DNA from: Streptomyces adustus
GTDB lineage: Bacteria; Actinomycetota; Actinomycetes; Streptomycetales; Streptomycetaceae
Length of the DNA stretch: 36,654 nucleotides
Direction: 5' to 3'
Assembly (NCBI RefSeq): GCF_009377175.1
Contig: NZ_VJZD01000079.1
Span: 1 to 36,654 of the forward strand
This document shows, in pieces, positions 16,417 to 24,334 of this stretch. A program made the position numbers and the translations under genes. The stretch's first letter is position 1. The number at the start of each line of letters is the position of its first letter. The notes beneath the pieces were generated by a model that did not search any database, was not told where the DNA came from, and saw nothing but the letters and a program-made list of their open reading frames with translations.

Positions 16417-17913
16417 ATGAACCCCACACGTACGAACGACCGCTCCTCCCGCACCCGCCGCCGCACCGGCGGCCCCGCTTTCGGCTCCGCCGCCGGTCCG
16501 GTTCGAGGCAGCCACTTCGGTTCGTCCGCCCCGAGCCGCGCGGGCGGCTACGGCCGCCGGCCCGGCGCGGTGCAGGGCGAGTTCGCCCTGCCGAAGACGA
16601 TCACTCCCGCACTGCCCGCCGTCGAGGCGTTCGCGAGCCTCGCCATGCCCAGGGAGCTCCTCGCCGCGCTCACCGCGCAGGGACTGTCGGTGCCGTTCCC
16701 GATCCAGGCCGCGACGCTGCCGAACTCTCTGGCGGGCCGGGACGTCCTGGGCCGCGGCCGCACCGGCTCCGGCAAGACGCTGGCCTTCGGTCTGGCGCTG
16801 CTGGCCCGGACCGCTGGGCAGCGCGCCGAGGCCCGTCAGCCGCTGGCCCTGATTCTGGTCCCCACCAGGGAACTCGCACAGCAGGTCACCGACGCCCTCA
16901 CCCCCTACGCCCGCTCGGTGAAGCTGCGTCTGGCCACTGTCGTCGGGGGGATGTCGATCGGCAGGCAGGCGGGTGCGCTGCGTGGTGGCGCCGAAGTCGT
17001 CGTGGCCACCCCCGGACGCCTCAAGGACCTCATCGACCGCGGCGACTGCCAGCTGAACCAGGTCGCGATCACCGTCCTCGACGAGGCCGACCAGATGGCC
17101 GACATGGGCTTCATGCCGCAGGTCGCCGCGCTCCTGGACCAGGTCCGCCCCGAGGGCCAGCGAATGCTGTTCTCCGCGACCTTGGACCGTAATGTCGACC
17201 GCCTGGTCCGCGGCTACCTCACCGACCCCGTGGTCCACTCCGTCGACCCCTCCCAGGGCACGGTCACCACGATGGAACACCACGTCCTGCACGTGCACGA
17301 CGCCGACAAGCATCGGACGACGACGGAGATCGCGGCGCGCGAAGGTCGGGTGATCATGTTCCTGGACACCAGACTCGCCGTGGATCGCCTTACCCGGGAC
17401 CTCCTCAACAGCGGAGTCCGAGCCGCCGCCCTGCACGGGGGGAAGTCACAGCCGCAGCGCACCCGCACCCTCGCCCAGTTCAAGACCGGGCACGTCACCG
17501 TCCTGGTCGCCACGAACGTCGCGGCCCGCGGCATCCACATCGACAACCTCGATCTCGTCGTCAACGCGGATCCGCCGACCGACCCCAAGGACTACCTCCA
17601 CCGCAGCGGGCGTACTGCCCGCGCGGGCGAGTCCGGCAGCGTCGTCACCCTGGTCACCCCCAACCAGCGGCACGAAATGACCCGCCTCATGGCCGCCGCC
17701 GGCATCGTCCCCCAGACCACCCAGGTCCGCTCCGGCGAGGAAGCCCTCCACCGGATCACCGGCGCCCAGACCCCCTCCGGCGTCCCCGTCACCATCACCG
17801 CGCCGACGGCTGAGCGGCGTCAGCGCAGCGCGGCCTCCCGCGGCAGACGCAGTCCCGCCTCGGCTGCCCGGCGCGTGAGCGTGCGGCAGCCCGCCTTTGA
17901 CGCGGCGGCCTGA
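16417..17913 (+). CDS. DEAD-box RNA helicase
   Basis: The 498-aa protein carries all DEAD-box motifs in order: Q motif (FPIQAATLP), I (GRTGSGKT), Ia (PTRELAQQ), Ib (TPGRL), II (DEAD), III (SAT), then LHGGKSQPQRTRTL, V (TNVAARGIHIDN) and VI (HRSGRTARAG). An Arg/Ser-rich N-terminal 50 residues and a basic C-terminal tail (AERRQRSAASRGRRSPASAARR) are predicted RNA-binding disordered regions. ATG 16417 follows AAGGAAGG. It unwinds RNA with ATP, and the neighbouring cold-shock protein indicates a cold-adaptation role in mRNA or ribosome handling. The CBS gene follows 44 bp downstream and is likely cotranscribed. Confidence 0.93.
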   Translation: MNPTRTNDRSSRTRRRTGGPAFGSAAGPVRGSHFGSSAPSRAGGYGRRPGAVQGEFALPKTITPALPAVEAFASLAMPRELLAALTAQGLSVPFPIQAATLPNSLAGRDVLGRGRTGSGKTLAFGLALLARTAGQRAEARQPLALILVPTRELAQQVTDALTPYARSVKLRLATVVGGMSIGRQAGALRGGAEVVVATPGRLKDLIDRGDCQLNQVAITVLDEADQMADMGFMPQVAALLDQVRPEGQRMLFSATLDRNVDRLVRGYLTDPVVHSVDPSQGTVTTMEHHVLHVHDADKHRTTTEIAAREGRVIMFLDTRLAVDRLTRDLLNSGVRAAALHGGKSQPQRTRTLAQFKTGHVTVLVATNVAARGIHIDNLDLVVNADPPTDPKDYLHRSGRTARAGESGSVVTLVTPNQRHEMTRLMAAAGIVPQTTQVRSGEEALHRITGAQTPSGVPVTITAPTAERRQRSAASRGRRSPASAARRVSVRQPAFDAAA

Positions 17914-17957
17914 GCACCGTGATCAGGAAGCTGACCCACATCTGCAGGAGACACGTT

Positions 17958-18362
17958 ATGACGCTGGTCCAGATGCATCCCCACTCGGCGAGCGCCACCC
18001 CCGTGCACAAGACGGTGGCCGACGCCATGGACACCGCCGAACCGCAGGTCTGGGACGACATGACCGTCGAGGTGGCCCTGTCCGTCATGGCCAGTGCCCG
18101 CGCCGGACACCTGCTCGTCTGCGACAACGACGGCCTGTGCACCCACCTGGTTACCCAGGCCCAGCTCACCGCCGTTCGTGACAGCTGCGCCTACACGGAC
18201 CGGGTCCAATTGCGCGACATCCTCGGCGACCGTGGGCCATTCACCTCGCCCATGACCACGATGGCCGAAGCCGAGCACGTCATGCCCTACCGCCGGCTCG
18301 ATGCCCTGCCTGTCGTCGACGAACAAGGCAGCGCACTTGGCGTCCTCGCCATTGCCCGCTGA
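17958..18362 (+). CDS. CBS-domain protein
   Basis: ATG 17958 has AGGAG 9-13 bases upstream; an in-frame earlier ATG at 17919 lacks one. The 134-aa protein contains a CBS pair: VADAMDTAEPQVWDDMTVEVALSVM ... HLLVCDNDGLC, and then FTSPMTTMAEAEHVMPYRRLDALPVVDEQGSALGVLAI. CBS pairs bind adenosyl ligands and sense energy or nucleotide state. There is no catalytic partner domain. It lies 44 bp behind the DEAD-box helicase and 49 bp before another small gene, so the four genes look like one cold-response unit. Confidence 0.85.
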   Translation: MTLVQMHPHSASATPVHKTVADAMDTAEPQVWDDMTVEVALSVMASARAGHLLVCDNDGLCTHLVTQAQLTAVRDSCAYTDRVQLRDILGDRGPFTSPMTTMAEAEHVMPYRRLDALPVVDEQGSALGVLAIAR

Positions 18363-18411
18363 ACCGCCGCACCGAGGCAGAACCATTTCCTCCTTCTCTC
18401 TGTGAGGCATC

Positions 18412-18723
18412 ATGCGCTGTGTCATCGCCCGCTTCCCGTTCGAACTCACCAAGAGCGGCGTCCTCAAATCCATGACGGGCGTCAAGCCCGAGCCGGTCAT
18501 CTGCGAGTCCGTGACCATCGGCCGCCGCACCTACCCCGTCAAGCAGGTCGGCCAGGTCATCACACACCAAGACCCCCGCGATTTCAGCGTCGGCGAAGTC
18601 CTCCGGGCCATGACCCAGCTCGGCTTCACCTGCCACGGCCTTCCCCGGACCCCCGCGCCTACGCGCGCTCTCAGCCCGCTCCAGCAGGCTTCCGCGATGC
18701 TCGGCGCCCCTGCGGCCCTCTGA
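18412..18723 (+). CDS. Small conserved protein of the cold-shock cluster
   Basis: The 103-aa product starts at ATG 18412 after GTGAGG. It is one compact domain: MRCVIARFPFELTKSGVLKSM, VICESVTIGRRTYPVKQVGQVI, DFSVGEVLRAMTQLGFTCHGLP. A short Pro/Ala tail follows. No named family was recognised with certainty. Its position behind csp, the helicase and the CBS gene, with the same strand and tight spacing, suggests a role in the same RNA-handling response; this is inference from context only. Confidence 0.7.
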   Translation: MRCVIARFPFELTKSGVLKSMTGVKPEPVICESVTIGRRTYPVKQVGQVITHQDPRDFSVGEVLRAMTQLGFTCHGLPRTPAPTRALSPLQQASAMLGAPAAL

Positions 18724-18863
18724 GCTTGATCTTTAACCAGCTGCTGTCGAACGGGGTTCGCACGCGCTCGCTCGGCCGGGTAATCGCCGCATGCCAGAGC
18801 GGCCTTCGCCTGATCCTGTGTTCCGGATCAAGAACATGCGGGACCAGCACGAAGGCCGTGGAC

Positions 18864-19032
18864 ATGAGTGTGTTGCACCAGGACGCCCGGCGGGACGCTT
18901 TCGCCTGGGCGTCACACTTCCGGGACATCTTCCATGCCTGCCTGACCTCGCGCAGTGATGCCCTCTTCGAGCTCACGGACGCGCTCCTGTGCGCGGACGG
19001 GCCGGTGACCTCGCCAGTGGACCTGAACCACG
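18864..19032 (+). pseudogene. IS701-type transposase, N-terminal fragment
   Basis: The frame from ATG 18864 reads like the start of an IS701-family transposase (FRDIFHACLTSRSDALFELTDALLCADGPVTSPVDL) but family sequence ends at about 19025, where an oppositely oriented Tn3-like fragment begins. Only about 55 residues remain and no catalytic region is present. Confidence 0.55.
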
Positions 19033-19043
19033 GCGGACAGCGG

Positions 19044-19165
19044 CAGCTCCAGACGCTTGTCCATGTCCAGACGGAACGTGCCGTACGGGTTGATGTTCGA
19101 CCAGAACAGGGCGGTCCGAGCGCGCCGGTCCTCTGCGGTGAGCTTGTCCGCCCACTCCGGCTCGG
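19044..19165 (-). pseudogene. Tn3-type transposase, C-terminal fragment (copy 1)
   Basis: Read on the minus strand, codons with strong G/C third positions give EPEWADKLTAEDRRARTALF and on to WSNINPYGTFRLDMDKRLEL, resembling the C-terminus of actinobacterial Tn3-family transposases. Neither the rest of the gene nor terminal repeats adjoin it. A second copy of most of it lies at 25756-25863, inside the direct repeat described separately. Confidence 0.5.
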
Positions 19166-19368
19166 CGTCCTGAACGAAGGCGGCTACGAGATCGTCCGCT
19201 GCGACACCACCGGCAACGAGCACGAGGTCACCACAACAAACAGCGTCAACGACATCGCCGGCGACCTCACCATCTGGATGGCCGCCCGCAGCATCAGTGC
19301 TCGCTAATCCCGACTGCACCCCGGCGTCGAACCTCTGCGGCCTGCTGCCGCGCTGCTGCTGCCTCTGC
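19058..19368. repeat. Direct repeat A, left copy (first part)
   Basis: Bases 19058-19368 are repeated at 25756-26066 in the same orientation, with no gaps and only a few substitutions (about 98-99% identity by eye). The unit contains the Tn3-like C-terminal fragment, the 3' end of an unknown plus-strand gene and the end of a minus-strand hypothetical gene. Confidence 0.9.
19168..19307 (+). pseudogene. 3' fragment of an unknown gene (copy 1)
   Basis: The plus frame GGYEIVRCDTTGNEHEVTT (continuing NSVNDIAGDLTIWMAARSISAR) to the TAA at 19305-19307 has almost exclusively G/C third positions, a clear sign of former coding. It has no start; its 5' side is replaced by the inverted Tn3-like fragment at about 19165. 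No family was recognised. It is duplicated at 25866-26005. Confidence 0.45.
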
Positions 19369-19539
19369 TCTCGCCCTGACCCGGTCCTCCTCGAAGACCA
19401 GCACACAGGCCAATGCGTCCAAGGCCGCAGCGATCCTCTCCCGCCAGTCAGCGAACTCGACGGAGTCTGCACCGGATGGCTGCTGCGATTTCACAGAGCG
19501 GAGATGGCGCAGAGCGTCCTTGAGTACGGGGTCAACCAC
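19294..19539 (-). CDS. Hypothetical protein, 81 aa
   Basis: A GTG at 19539-19537, preceded by GAGAGAAG, opens a frame reading VVDPVLKDALRHLRSVKSQQ and on to SVEFADWRERIAAALDALACVLVFEEDRVRARAEAAAARQQAAEVRRRG. It is mostly helical with a coiled-coil C-terminus. The frame is open further upstream (to 19980), so a longer product is possible. It overlaps the end of the convergent plus-strand fragment by 14 bp. In the second repeat copy this gene is cut by a 403-bp deletion, leaving only its last codons. No family was recognised. Confidence 0.4.
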   Translation of the reverse strand: MVDPVLKDALRHLRSVKSQQPSGADSVEFADWRERIAAALDALACVLVFEEDRVRARAEAAAARQQAAEVRRRGAVGISEH

Positions 19540-19763
19540 GAGGCTTCTCTCTATCAGTGCGCGGTCGACCCATCGTGCACCACTTTCAAAACACGGCCTA
19601 GCCGCGCAGGCCCGGATGGCACTGGCGCGGCAGGCGTATAGCCCCGATAGGGCCCACCCGTGGGTTTGGGGTGCATGGCCGGGACGGGGCGCCAGCACGA
19701 TGAGGGCGGCGACTGCAAGCTCCGCAAGTCCCGCTGTCTGCACTCCCGGAGGGCGGGTGCTGT

Positions 19764-19961
19764 GCCTCTGCACCGCCCCTCGCCTGGCCTTGCAAGTCCG
19801 GCTGTTGCCTGGGTTATGTCGTAATCCGGAGCGGATGTGACGCGCGGTCGCCGACTGATTCGGCCGGTGTGACTGAGCGCCTCGGTTGGCGAGTAGGCGC
19901 TTGGGCTGGCGGGCGAGGGGTTCGACGCGGTTGCGCCGGCGCCTGAGCTGCCCCTGGAGGT
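19764..19961. repeat. Direct repeat A, left copy (second part)
   Basis: Bases 19764-19961 recur at 26059-26256 with few changes. In the left copy this part is separated from the first by about 400 bp; in the right copy the two parts are fused at GCCTCTGC, present at 19361-19368 and 19764-19771. Confidence 0.9.
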
Positions 19962-19964
19962 CAC

Positions 19965-20145
19965 GACCAGGCCCTCGCACTCACGCTCGCCGTGCTGCTC
20001 CTGACCGGCAGCGTGCTGCTGATGTCCTGCTGGGTCGGCCCGATCGCCACGTTCGCCGCCGTGGCCGTCTTCGTCGTCTCCGTCTATGCCGCACCCGGCC
20101 TCGCCCGCCGCTTGGCCCTGTGCCGCGCCCTCCGCCAGCTCTTAC
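19965..20145 (+). pseudogene. Membrane-protein fragment
   Basis: The frame DQALALTLAVLLLTGSVLLM (continuing SCWVGPIATFAAVAVFVVSVYAAPGLARRLALCRALRQLL) has two hydrophobic helices and GC-rich third positions. It has no credible start and runs at its end into the oppositely oriented Tn3-like N-terminal fragment. No family was recognised; it is a remnant. Confidence 0.35.
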
Positions 20146-20149
20146 GTGT

Positions 20150-20251
20150 CCTGTTCAGCAGGAAGGACCCGGCGAGCTGTCCCTCGTCCGGGTCTTCGGT
20201 GAAGTGGCCGAAGCGCCTGCGCTGTTCCTCGCTCAGAAAGTTGGTGGGCAC
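20150..20251 (-). pseudogene. Tn3-type transposase, N-terminal fragment
   Basis: A GTG at 20251-20249 opens a minus frame VPTNFLSEEQRRRFGHFTED (then PDEGQLAGSFLLN), the start of the DUF4158 domain found at the N-terminus of many Tn3-family transposases. About 33 residues remain. It has the same orientation as the C-terminal fragment about 1 kb away, so both may derive from one tnpA whose middle was lost and replaced. Confidence 0.6.
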
Positions 20252-20376
20252 CGTCCGCTCCTTGATCGTCGGCGTGATGCGCGCGCGACAGTGTCAGGTG
20301 ACCTGGCAGAGCGTGAGGTGATCGACGATTCCAGCACAGAGCATCACCCCGTGTGGTGGGTGGGCAGTCCGGACAC

Positions 20377-20420
20377 ACCCGCCTGGCCCGGCACCCGTAC
20401 GGGTGCCGGGCCAGGCGGGT
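20377..20420 (-). terminator. 44-bp perfect palindrome after htpG
   Basis: The 22-base half at 20377-20398 (ACCCGCCTGGCCCGGCACCC then GT) is followed immediately by its exact complement. It lies 76 bp beyond the htpG stop and has the position of its terminator; the perfect symmetry would let it act on both strands. Confidence 0.75.
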
Positions 20421-20495
20421 TCATGGGGAGTGTGAGGTGGCGAGGTCGAGGTGGGTGCGGCCGGGCGCTTCGGCCGTGCCGGGCCGCACCCATGG

Positions 20496-22424
20496 TTACA
20501 GAGTGCGGGTCAGGCGGTCGGTGAGCAGCCGGGTGAAGCGGGCCGGGTCGGGCAGGTCGCCGCCTTCGGCGAGCAGCGCGCTGCCGTACACGAGCTCGGC
20601 GATCTCCGCCAGTGCGGGGTCGTCGGCGCCTGCGTCGTGTGCTGTGCGCAGGGCGGTGATCAGGGGGTGTGCGGGGTTGAGTTCCAGGATCCGCTTGACC
20701 GGGGGAATCTGCTGGCCCATCGCCCGGTACATCTTCTCCAGGGTCGGCGACACGTCGCGGGCGTCGCCGACAATGCATGCCGCCGAGGTCGTCAGGCGTG
20801 ACGACAGGCGAACCTGCTTGACCTGCTCGGACAGGGTGGTGGTCAGCCAGGGCAGCAGGGCGGCGAAGTCCTGCTCGCGCCGGGCCTTCTCTGCGTCGGT
20901 TTCCGTCTCGCCGTCGGCGGACTCGTCGAGGTCGACCTGGCCCTTGGCGATGGACTGCAGACGGTGGCCGTCGAAGGACGGGATCCGGTCCACCCACACC
21001 TCGTCGACGGGGTCGGTGAGGATGAGGACCTCGTACCCCTTGGCGGCGAAGGCTTCCATGTGCGGGGAGTTCTCCACCATGGCGCGGGTCTCGCCGGTCA
21101 GGTAGTAGATGGTGTCCTGGCCATCCTTCATGCGCTCGACGTACTCGCGCAGCGTGGTTGTCTTCTCCGGGTCGTGCGTGGAGGCGGCCGACACCAGCTC
21201 CAGCAGGGCCTCGGTGTTGTCCGTGTCCTCGACCAGGCCTTCCTTCAGCGCCCGGCCGAACTGCGCCCACACCTTCGCGTAGCGCTCGGCGTCCTTGGAC
21301 TGCATGTCCTTGATAGCGCCGAGGACCTTCTTGACCAGACGCCGACGTACGCCGCGGATCTGCCGGTCGTGCTGGAGGATCTCGCGGGAGACGTTCAACG
21401 ACAGGTCGTGGGCGTCCACGACACCCTTGACGAAGCGCAGATAGTCGGGCATGAGCGCTTCGCAGTCGTCCATGATGAACACCCGCTTGACGTACAGCTG
21501 CACGCCGCGCTTGGTCTCGCGGGAGAACAGGTCGAAGGGTGCCTGCGAGGGGATGAACAGCAGCGCCTCGTACTCGAATGTGCCCTCGGCGCGCATATGG
21601 ATCGTCTCGGCCGGGGCCAGCCAGTCGTGGCTGATCTGCTGGTAGAACTCGTGGTACTCGTCCTCGGTCACCTCGGCGCGCGGCCGGGCCCACAGCGCCT
21701 TCATCGAGTTGAGCGTGTCAATGTCGCGGGTGGTCTCGCCCTCGGCGTCGGTGCGCTCGGTGGCCATCCGGATCGGCCAGCGGATGAAGTCCGAGTACTG
21801 CTTGACGATCTGGCGGATCTTCGGTTCGGAGAGGTAGTCGGCGAGCCCGTCCTCGCTGTCGGCGGGCTTGAGGTGCAGGGTGACCGAGGTGCCCACGGGC
21901 AGGCTGTCGACGCTCTGGAGGTCGTAGGTGCCCTCGCCGTCGGATTCCCACTGGGTGCCGGAGTCGGTGCCGGCCCGCCGGGTGCGCAGGGTGACCTTGT
22001 CGGCGACCATGAACGCCGAGTAGAAGCCGACGCCGAACTGCCCGATCAGGCTCTCGATGGTGGCGGCGTCCTTGGACTCCTTGGACTCCTTGATCTTCTC
22101 CAGCAGCCCGGCGGTACCGGATTTGGCGATCGTGCCGATCAGCTCAACGAGATCGTCCCGGGTCATGCCGATCCCGTTGTCACGGACGGTCAAGGTGCGG
22201 GCGCCCTTGTCGATCTCCAACCAGATGTGCAGGTCGGGGGTGTTTATCTCGGCCTGGCTGGAGTCGGTCAGCGCTTCCAGCCGCAGCTTGTCCAAGGCGT
22301 CGGAGGCGTTCGAGATCAGCTCGCGCAGGAAGATGTCCTTGTTCGAGTAGATCGAGTGAATCACCAGTCGGAGCAACTGGCGGGTCTCGGCCTGGAATTC
22401 CAGCGTCTCGACGCTGCTGCCCAT
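20496..22424 (-). CDS. htpG: Hsp90-family chaperone HtpG
   Basis: The 642-aa product (start ATG 22424, giving MGSSVETLEFQAETRQLL) has the full HtpG layout. The N-terminal GHKL ATPase has ELISNASDALDK, DNGIGM, GTIAKSGT and GQFGVGFYSAFMVAD. The middle domain has LFIPSQAPFDLF, RVFIMDD and DLSLNVSREILQ with the catalytic-loop Arg/Gln region, and the dimerisation domain is C-terminal. It is an ATP-dependent cytosolic chaperone for stressed proteins. Its neighbours (a RheA-like regulator, hsp18, two DUF2267 proteins) make a heat-shock block that is bounded by direct repeats, so htpG here may be an accessory copy. No hsp18-type operator was found directly upstream. Confidence 0.95.
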   Translation of the reverse strand: MGSSVETLEFQAETRQLLRLVIHSIYSNKDIFLRELISNASDALDKLRLEALTDSSQAEINTPDLHIWLEIDKGARTLTVRDNGIGMTRDDLVELIGTIAKSGTAGLLEKIKESKESKDAATIESLIGQFGVGFYSAFMVADKVTLRTRRAGTDSGTQWESDGEGTYDLQSVDSLPVGTSVTLHLKPADSEDGLADYLSEPKIRQIVKQYSDFIRWPIRMATERTDAEGETTRDIDTLNSMKALWARPRAEVTEDEYHEFYQQISHDWLAPAETIHMRAEGTFEYEALLFIPSQAPFDLFSRETKRGVQLYVKRVFIMDDCEALMPDYLRFVKGVVDAHDLSLNVSREILQHDRQIRGVRRRLVKKVLGAIKDMQSKDAERYAKVWAQFGRALKEGLVEDTDNTEALLELVSAASTHDPEKTTTLREYVERMKDGQDTIYYLTGETRAMVENSPHMEAFAAKGYEVLILTDPVDEVWVDRIPSFDGHRLQSIAKGQVDLDESADGETETDAEKARREQDFAALLPWLTTTLSEQVKQVRLSSRLTTSAACIVGDARDVSPTLEKMYRAMGQQIPPVKRILELNPAHPLITALRTAHDAGADDPALAEIAELVYGSALLAEGGDLPDPARFTRLLTDRLTRTL

Positions 22425-22553
22425 GTGGGTCTCTTTCTGTGGGAACGTCATGAACGGACTTGGGCTCGGGCCGAGACGGATCGTTGCCCGCCGTCGGCGT
22501 GGTTGTGGGCGGGCTGCATCGCACCCGCATGATGTCACTCTGCGTGATTGGAG

Positions 22554-23210
22554 TTAGGTATCGTCAGCCGCTGTCGTCGTGCGCCGGTCCTCCAGGGCGT
22601 CCAGGGATTCGGCGAGGCCGGTGTGGCGGGCATCGAGGTAGGGGCGCATGTCGGTCAGGGGGGCGATGAGCGCGGCCGCGTCGGCGGCGCCGAGGGCGGT
22701 ATGCAAGGCGGCCTGGGCTGAGCGTGCTTCGGGCGCGAGATGGTCGAGGGCGGTGATCTGTCCGGCGAGGCGGCGCAGGTCGGCCGCATTGCGGCGGGCC
22801 CAGGTGGCGGTGTTGCGGTCGGCGGCCCGGGCCTGACGGGTGGCCGTCACGCGCTGTTCGCCGGTGGTTCCGGCCGGGCCGGGGCGGCCGCGCAGGTAGC
22901 GGCGCTCGGCGGCCTGGCGGCTGGCGACACCCAGGGGAGAGGCGAGGTCGGCCCAGCTCGCGCCCGCGTCCCGGGCCGTTTCGATCAGGCCGGTCTCCCA
23001 TCCGGCGAGCCGCTCACGTACCTGCCGCAGCAGCATCAGCGAGGCGAGGGCCTGCTCCGGGGCCGGCCCGGCGCCGAGGGTGTCGGGGGTCTCGTGCTGG
23101 GCGTCGCGCAGGGCGTCGTCTATGGCTTTCAGGGCCGCCGCGGCGGCGAGGAACGACGCCGGGCTGTGGGCGTCGGCGTCGGTGGAGACCGGCTGGTCGG
23201 GTGCGGTCAC
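22554..23210 (-). CDS. RheA-like hsp18 regulator
   Basis: The GTG at 23210 is preferred because GGGAGG lies 6 bases upstream; GTG 23216 is an alternative with no spacing. The 218-aa protein is mostly helical with an HTH-like segment (GASWADLASPLGVASRQAAE, then RRYLRGR, about residues 84-110) and a coiled C-terminal half. It is divergent from hsp18, the arrangement of rheA/orfY and hsp18 in Streptomyces albus, where RheA is a temperature-sensing repressor. The intergenic region carries the inverted repeat expected for that system. Assignment as a RheA-type repressor rests on context plus the HTH; direct similarity was not computed. Confidence 0.65.
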   Translation of the reverse strand: MTAPDQPVSTDADAHSPASFLAAAAALKAIDDALRDAQHETPDTLGAGPAPEQALASLMLLRQVRERLAGWETGLIETARDAGASWADLASPLGVASRQAAERRYLRGRPGPAGTTGEQRVTATRQARAADRNTATWARRNAADLRRLAGQITALDHLAPEARSAQAALHTALGAADAAALIAPLTDMRPYLDARHTGLAESLDALEDRRTTTAADDT

Positions 23211-23253
23211 GGACACCTCCCTCGGGTTGTCACCATGTAGACGACATCGTGTT

Positions 23254-23272
23254 TGTCATCCATTGGATGACA
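23254..23272. promoter_or_regulatory. hsp18 operator, TGTCATC-N5-GATGACA
   Basis: The inverted repeat TGTCATC-CATTG-GATGACA lies between the divergent regulator and hsp18 genes, 66 bp before the hsp18 start. This is the sequence and spacing I recall for the RheA-controlled operator of Streptomyces albus hsp18. It should place both genes under repression at normal temperature. Confidence 0.7.
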
Positions 23273-23337
23273 TGTTACAACGGTGTCAGTGCAGCGCATT
23301 GGCAGCAACTGCTCGAACCTGCTGGAGGTGTTTCACA

Positions 23338-23769
23338 ATGTTGATGCGCACTGACCCCTTCCGTGAGCTGGACCGGCTGACGCAGCAGCTGATGGCCCCG
23401 GGCACCTGGTCGAAGCCGTCGGCGATGCCGATGGACGCCTACCGCGAGGGCGACGAGTACGTGGTGGCCTTCGACCTCCCCGGTGTCACCGCGGACGCGA
23501 TCGACATCGACGTCGAGCGGAACATGCTCACCGTCAAGGCCGAGCGCCGGCCGGTGGCGAAGGCCGACGACGTGCAGATGGAGCTGTCCGAGCGGCCGCT
23601 GGGCGTCTTCTCCCGCCAGATCGTGCTCGCCGACACCCTCGACACCGAGCACATCCAGGCCGACTACGACGCGGGCGTGCTCACCCTGCGCATCCCGATC
23701 GCCGAGCGCGCCAAGCCCCGCAAGATCTCCATCGGCGTCGGATCCGGCCGCACGGAGATCTCCGGCTGA
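23338..23769 (+). CDS. hsp18: Hsp18, small heat-shock protein (Hsp20 family)
   Basis: ATG 23338 follows GGAGG at 23324-23328. The 143-aa product starts MLMRTDPFRELDRLTQQLM and contains an alpha-crystallin domain from about residue 40 to 135: EYVVAFDLPGVTADAIDIDV, LTVKAERRP, GVFSRQIVLADTLD, and the hallmark A-x-x-x-GVLTL-x-I-P (YDAGVLTLRIPI). The C-terminal KISIGVG resembles the I-x-I oligomer contact. It is an ATP-independent holdase that keeps unfolded proteins soluble, likely in cooperation with other chaperones. The upstream operator and divergent RheA-like gene indicate heat induction by derepression. Confidence 0.93.
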   Translation: MLMRTDPFRELDRLTQQLMAPGTWSKPSAMPMDAYREGDEYVVAFDLPGVTADAIDIDVERNMLTVKAERRPVAKADDVQMELSERPLGVFSRQIVLADTLDTEHIQADYDAGVLTLRIPIAERAKPRKISIGVGSGRTEISG

Positions 23770-23868
23770 CACCGGCCGCACCGGTGCGGAGGACGGGAAC
23801 CTGATCTCCCCCTCCAGCCCGCCCTCCGCACCTCGTGGGCAGTCCGCAGAAGAAGGGGTGGTGGCGAG

Positions 23869-24264
23869 ATGACTCTGCGACGCGAAGTGTTCCTCGGCCA
23901 CGTGAAGGAACGCGGCGAATACGGTACTGCGGAGGAAGCAGAGCGCGCGGCCCGTGTGGTGCTCGCCCTGCTCGGCGCGCACCTGGTCGGCGAGGTTCGC
24001 GCCCAGCTCGCGGCGCGCCTGCCGGAGCAGTTCGCCCTGATCCTGCTCAACCCGCTGCAGAGCGCCGAACCGCTGCCTCCGGAGCGGTTCGTGCGGGCGA
24101 CCGCGGCCTGGATCGAGGGCGCCACCGAGCAGACCGCGGCCTGGGACGTCAGCGCTGTGCTGTCCACCGTCGCCGACGCCGCCGGCGACGACCTGCTGGG
24201 GCAGATCCTGCTCCAGCTCCCCGTCGGCTACGACCTGCTCTTCGGCCGCCCCCAACCCACCTGA
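23869..24264 (+). CDS. DUF2267 protein (first of two)
   Basis: The 131-aa product from ATG 23869 matches DUF2267. It has FLGHVKERGEYGTAEEAERA at the start, then LGAHLVGEVRAQLAARLPEQFALILL, a middle LPPERFVRATAAWIEG, and VLSTVADAAGDDLLGQILLQLP then GYDLLFGRP at the end. DUF2267 proteins are small helical proteins of unknown biochemical role, common in actinobacterial stress regions. It lies 99 bp behind hsp18 and is followed by a second DUF2267 gene, so the three probably share the heat-induced transcript. Confidence 0.85.
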   Translation: MTLRREVFLGHVKERGEYGTAEEAERAARVVLALLGAHLVGEVRAQLAARLPEQFALILLNPLQSAEPLPPERFVRATAAWIEGATEQTAAWDVSAVLSTVADAAGDDLLGQILLQLPVGYDLLFGRPQPT

Positions 24265-24271
24265 CCATGAC

Positions 24272-24299
24272 GGGTGGTGCCGCCCCCTCGGCACCACCC
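24272..24299 (+). terminator. Hairpin between the DUF2267 genes
   Basis: GGGTGGTGCC (24272-24281) pairs with GGCACCACCC (24290-24299) across an 8-base loop. It could end the hsp18 transcript or act as a processing/stability element between the two DUF2267 genes. Confidence 0.5.
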
Positions 24300-24334
24300 C
24301 ACCCATCCCAACTCCACGAAAGGCATGCACTGCA

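Noticed and set aside
16066..17436. 456-codon minus frame opposite the DEAD-box helicase
   Set aside because: It is antisense shadow of a gene with all helicase motifs.
20964..22532. Long plus-strand frame (522 codons) opposite htpG
   Set aside because: It is the GC-rich antisense shadow of htpG, whose motifs are unmistakable; the frame has low-complexity Gly/Leu/Val composition.
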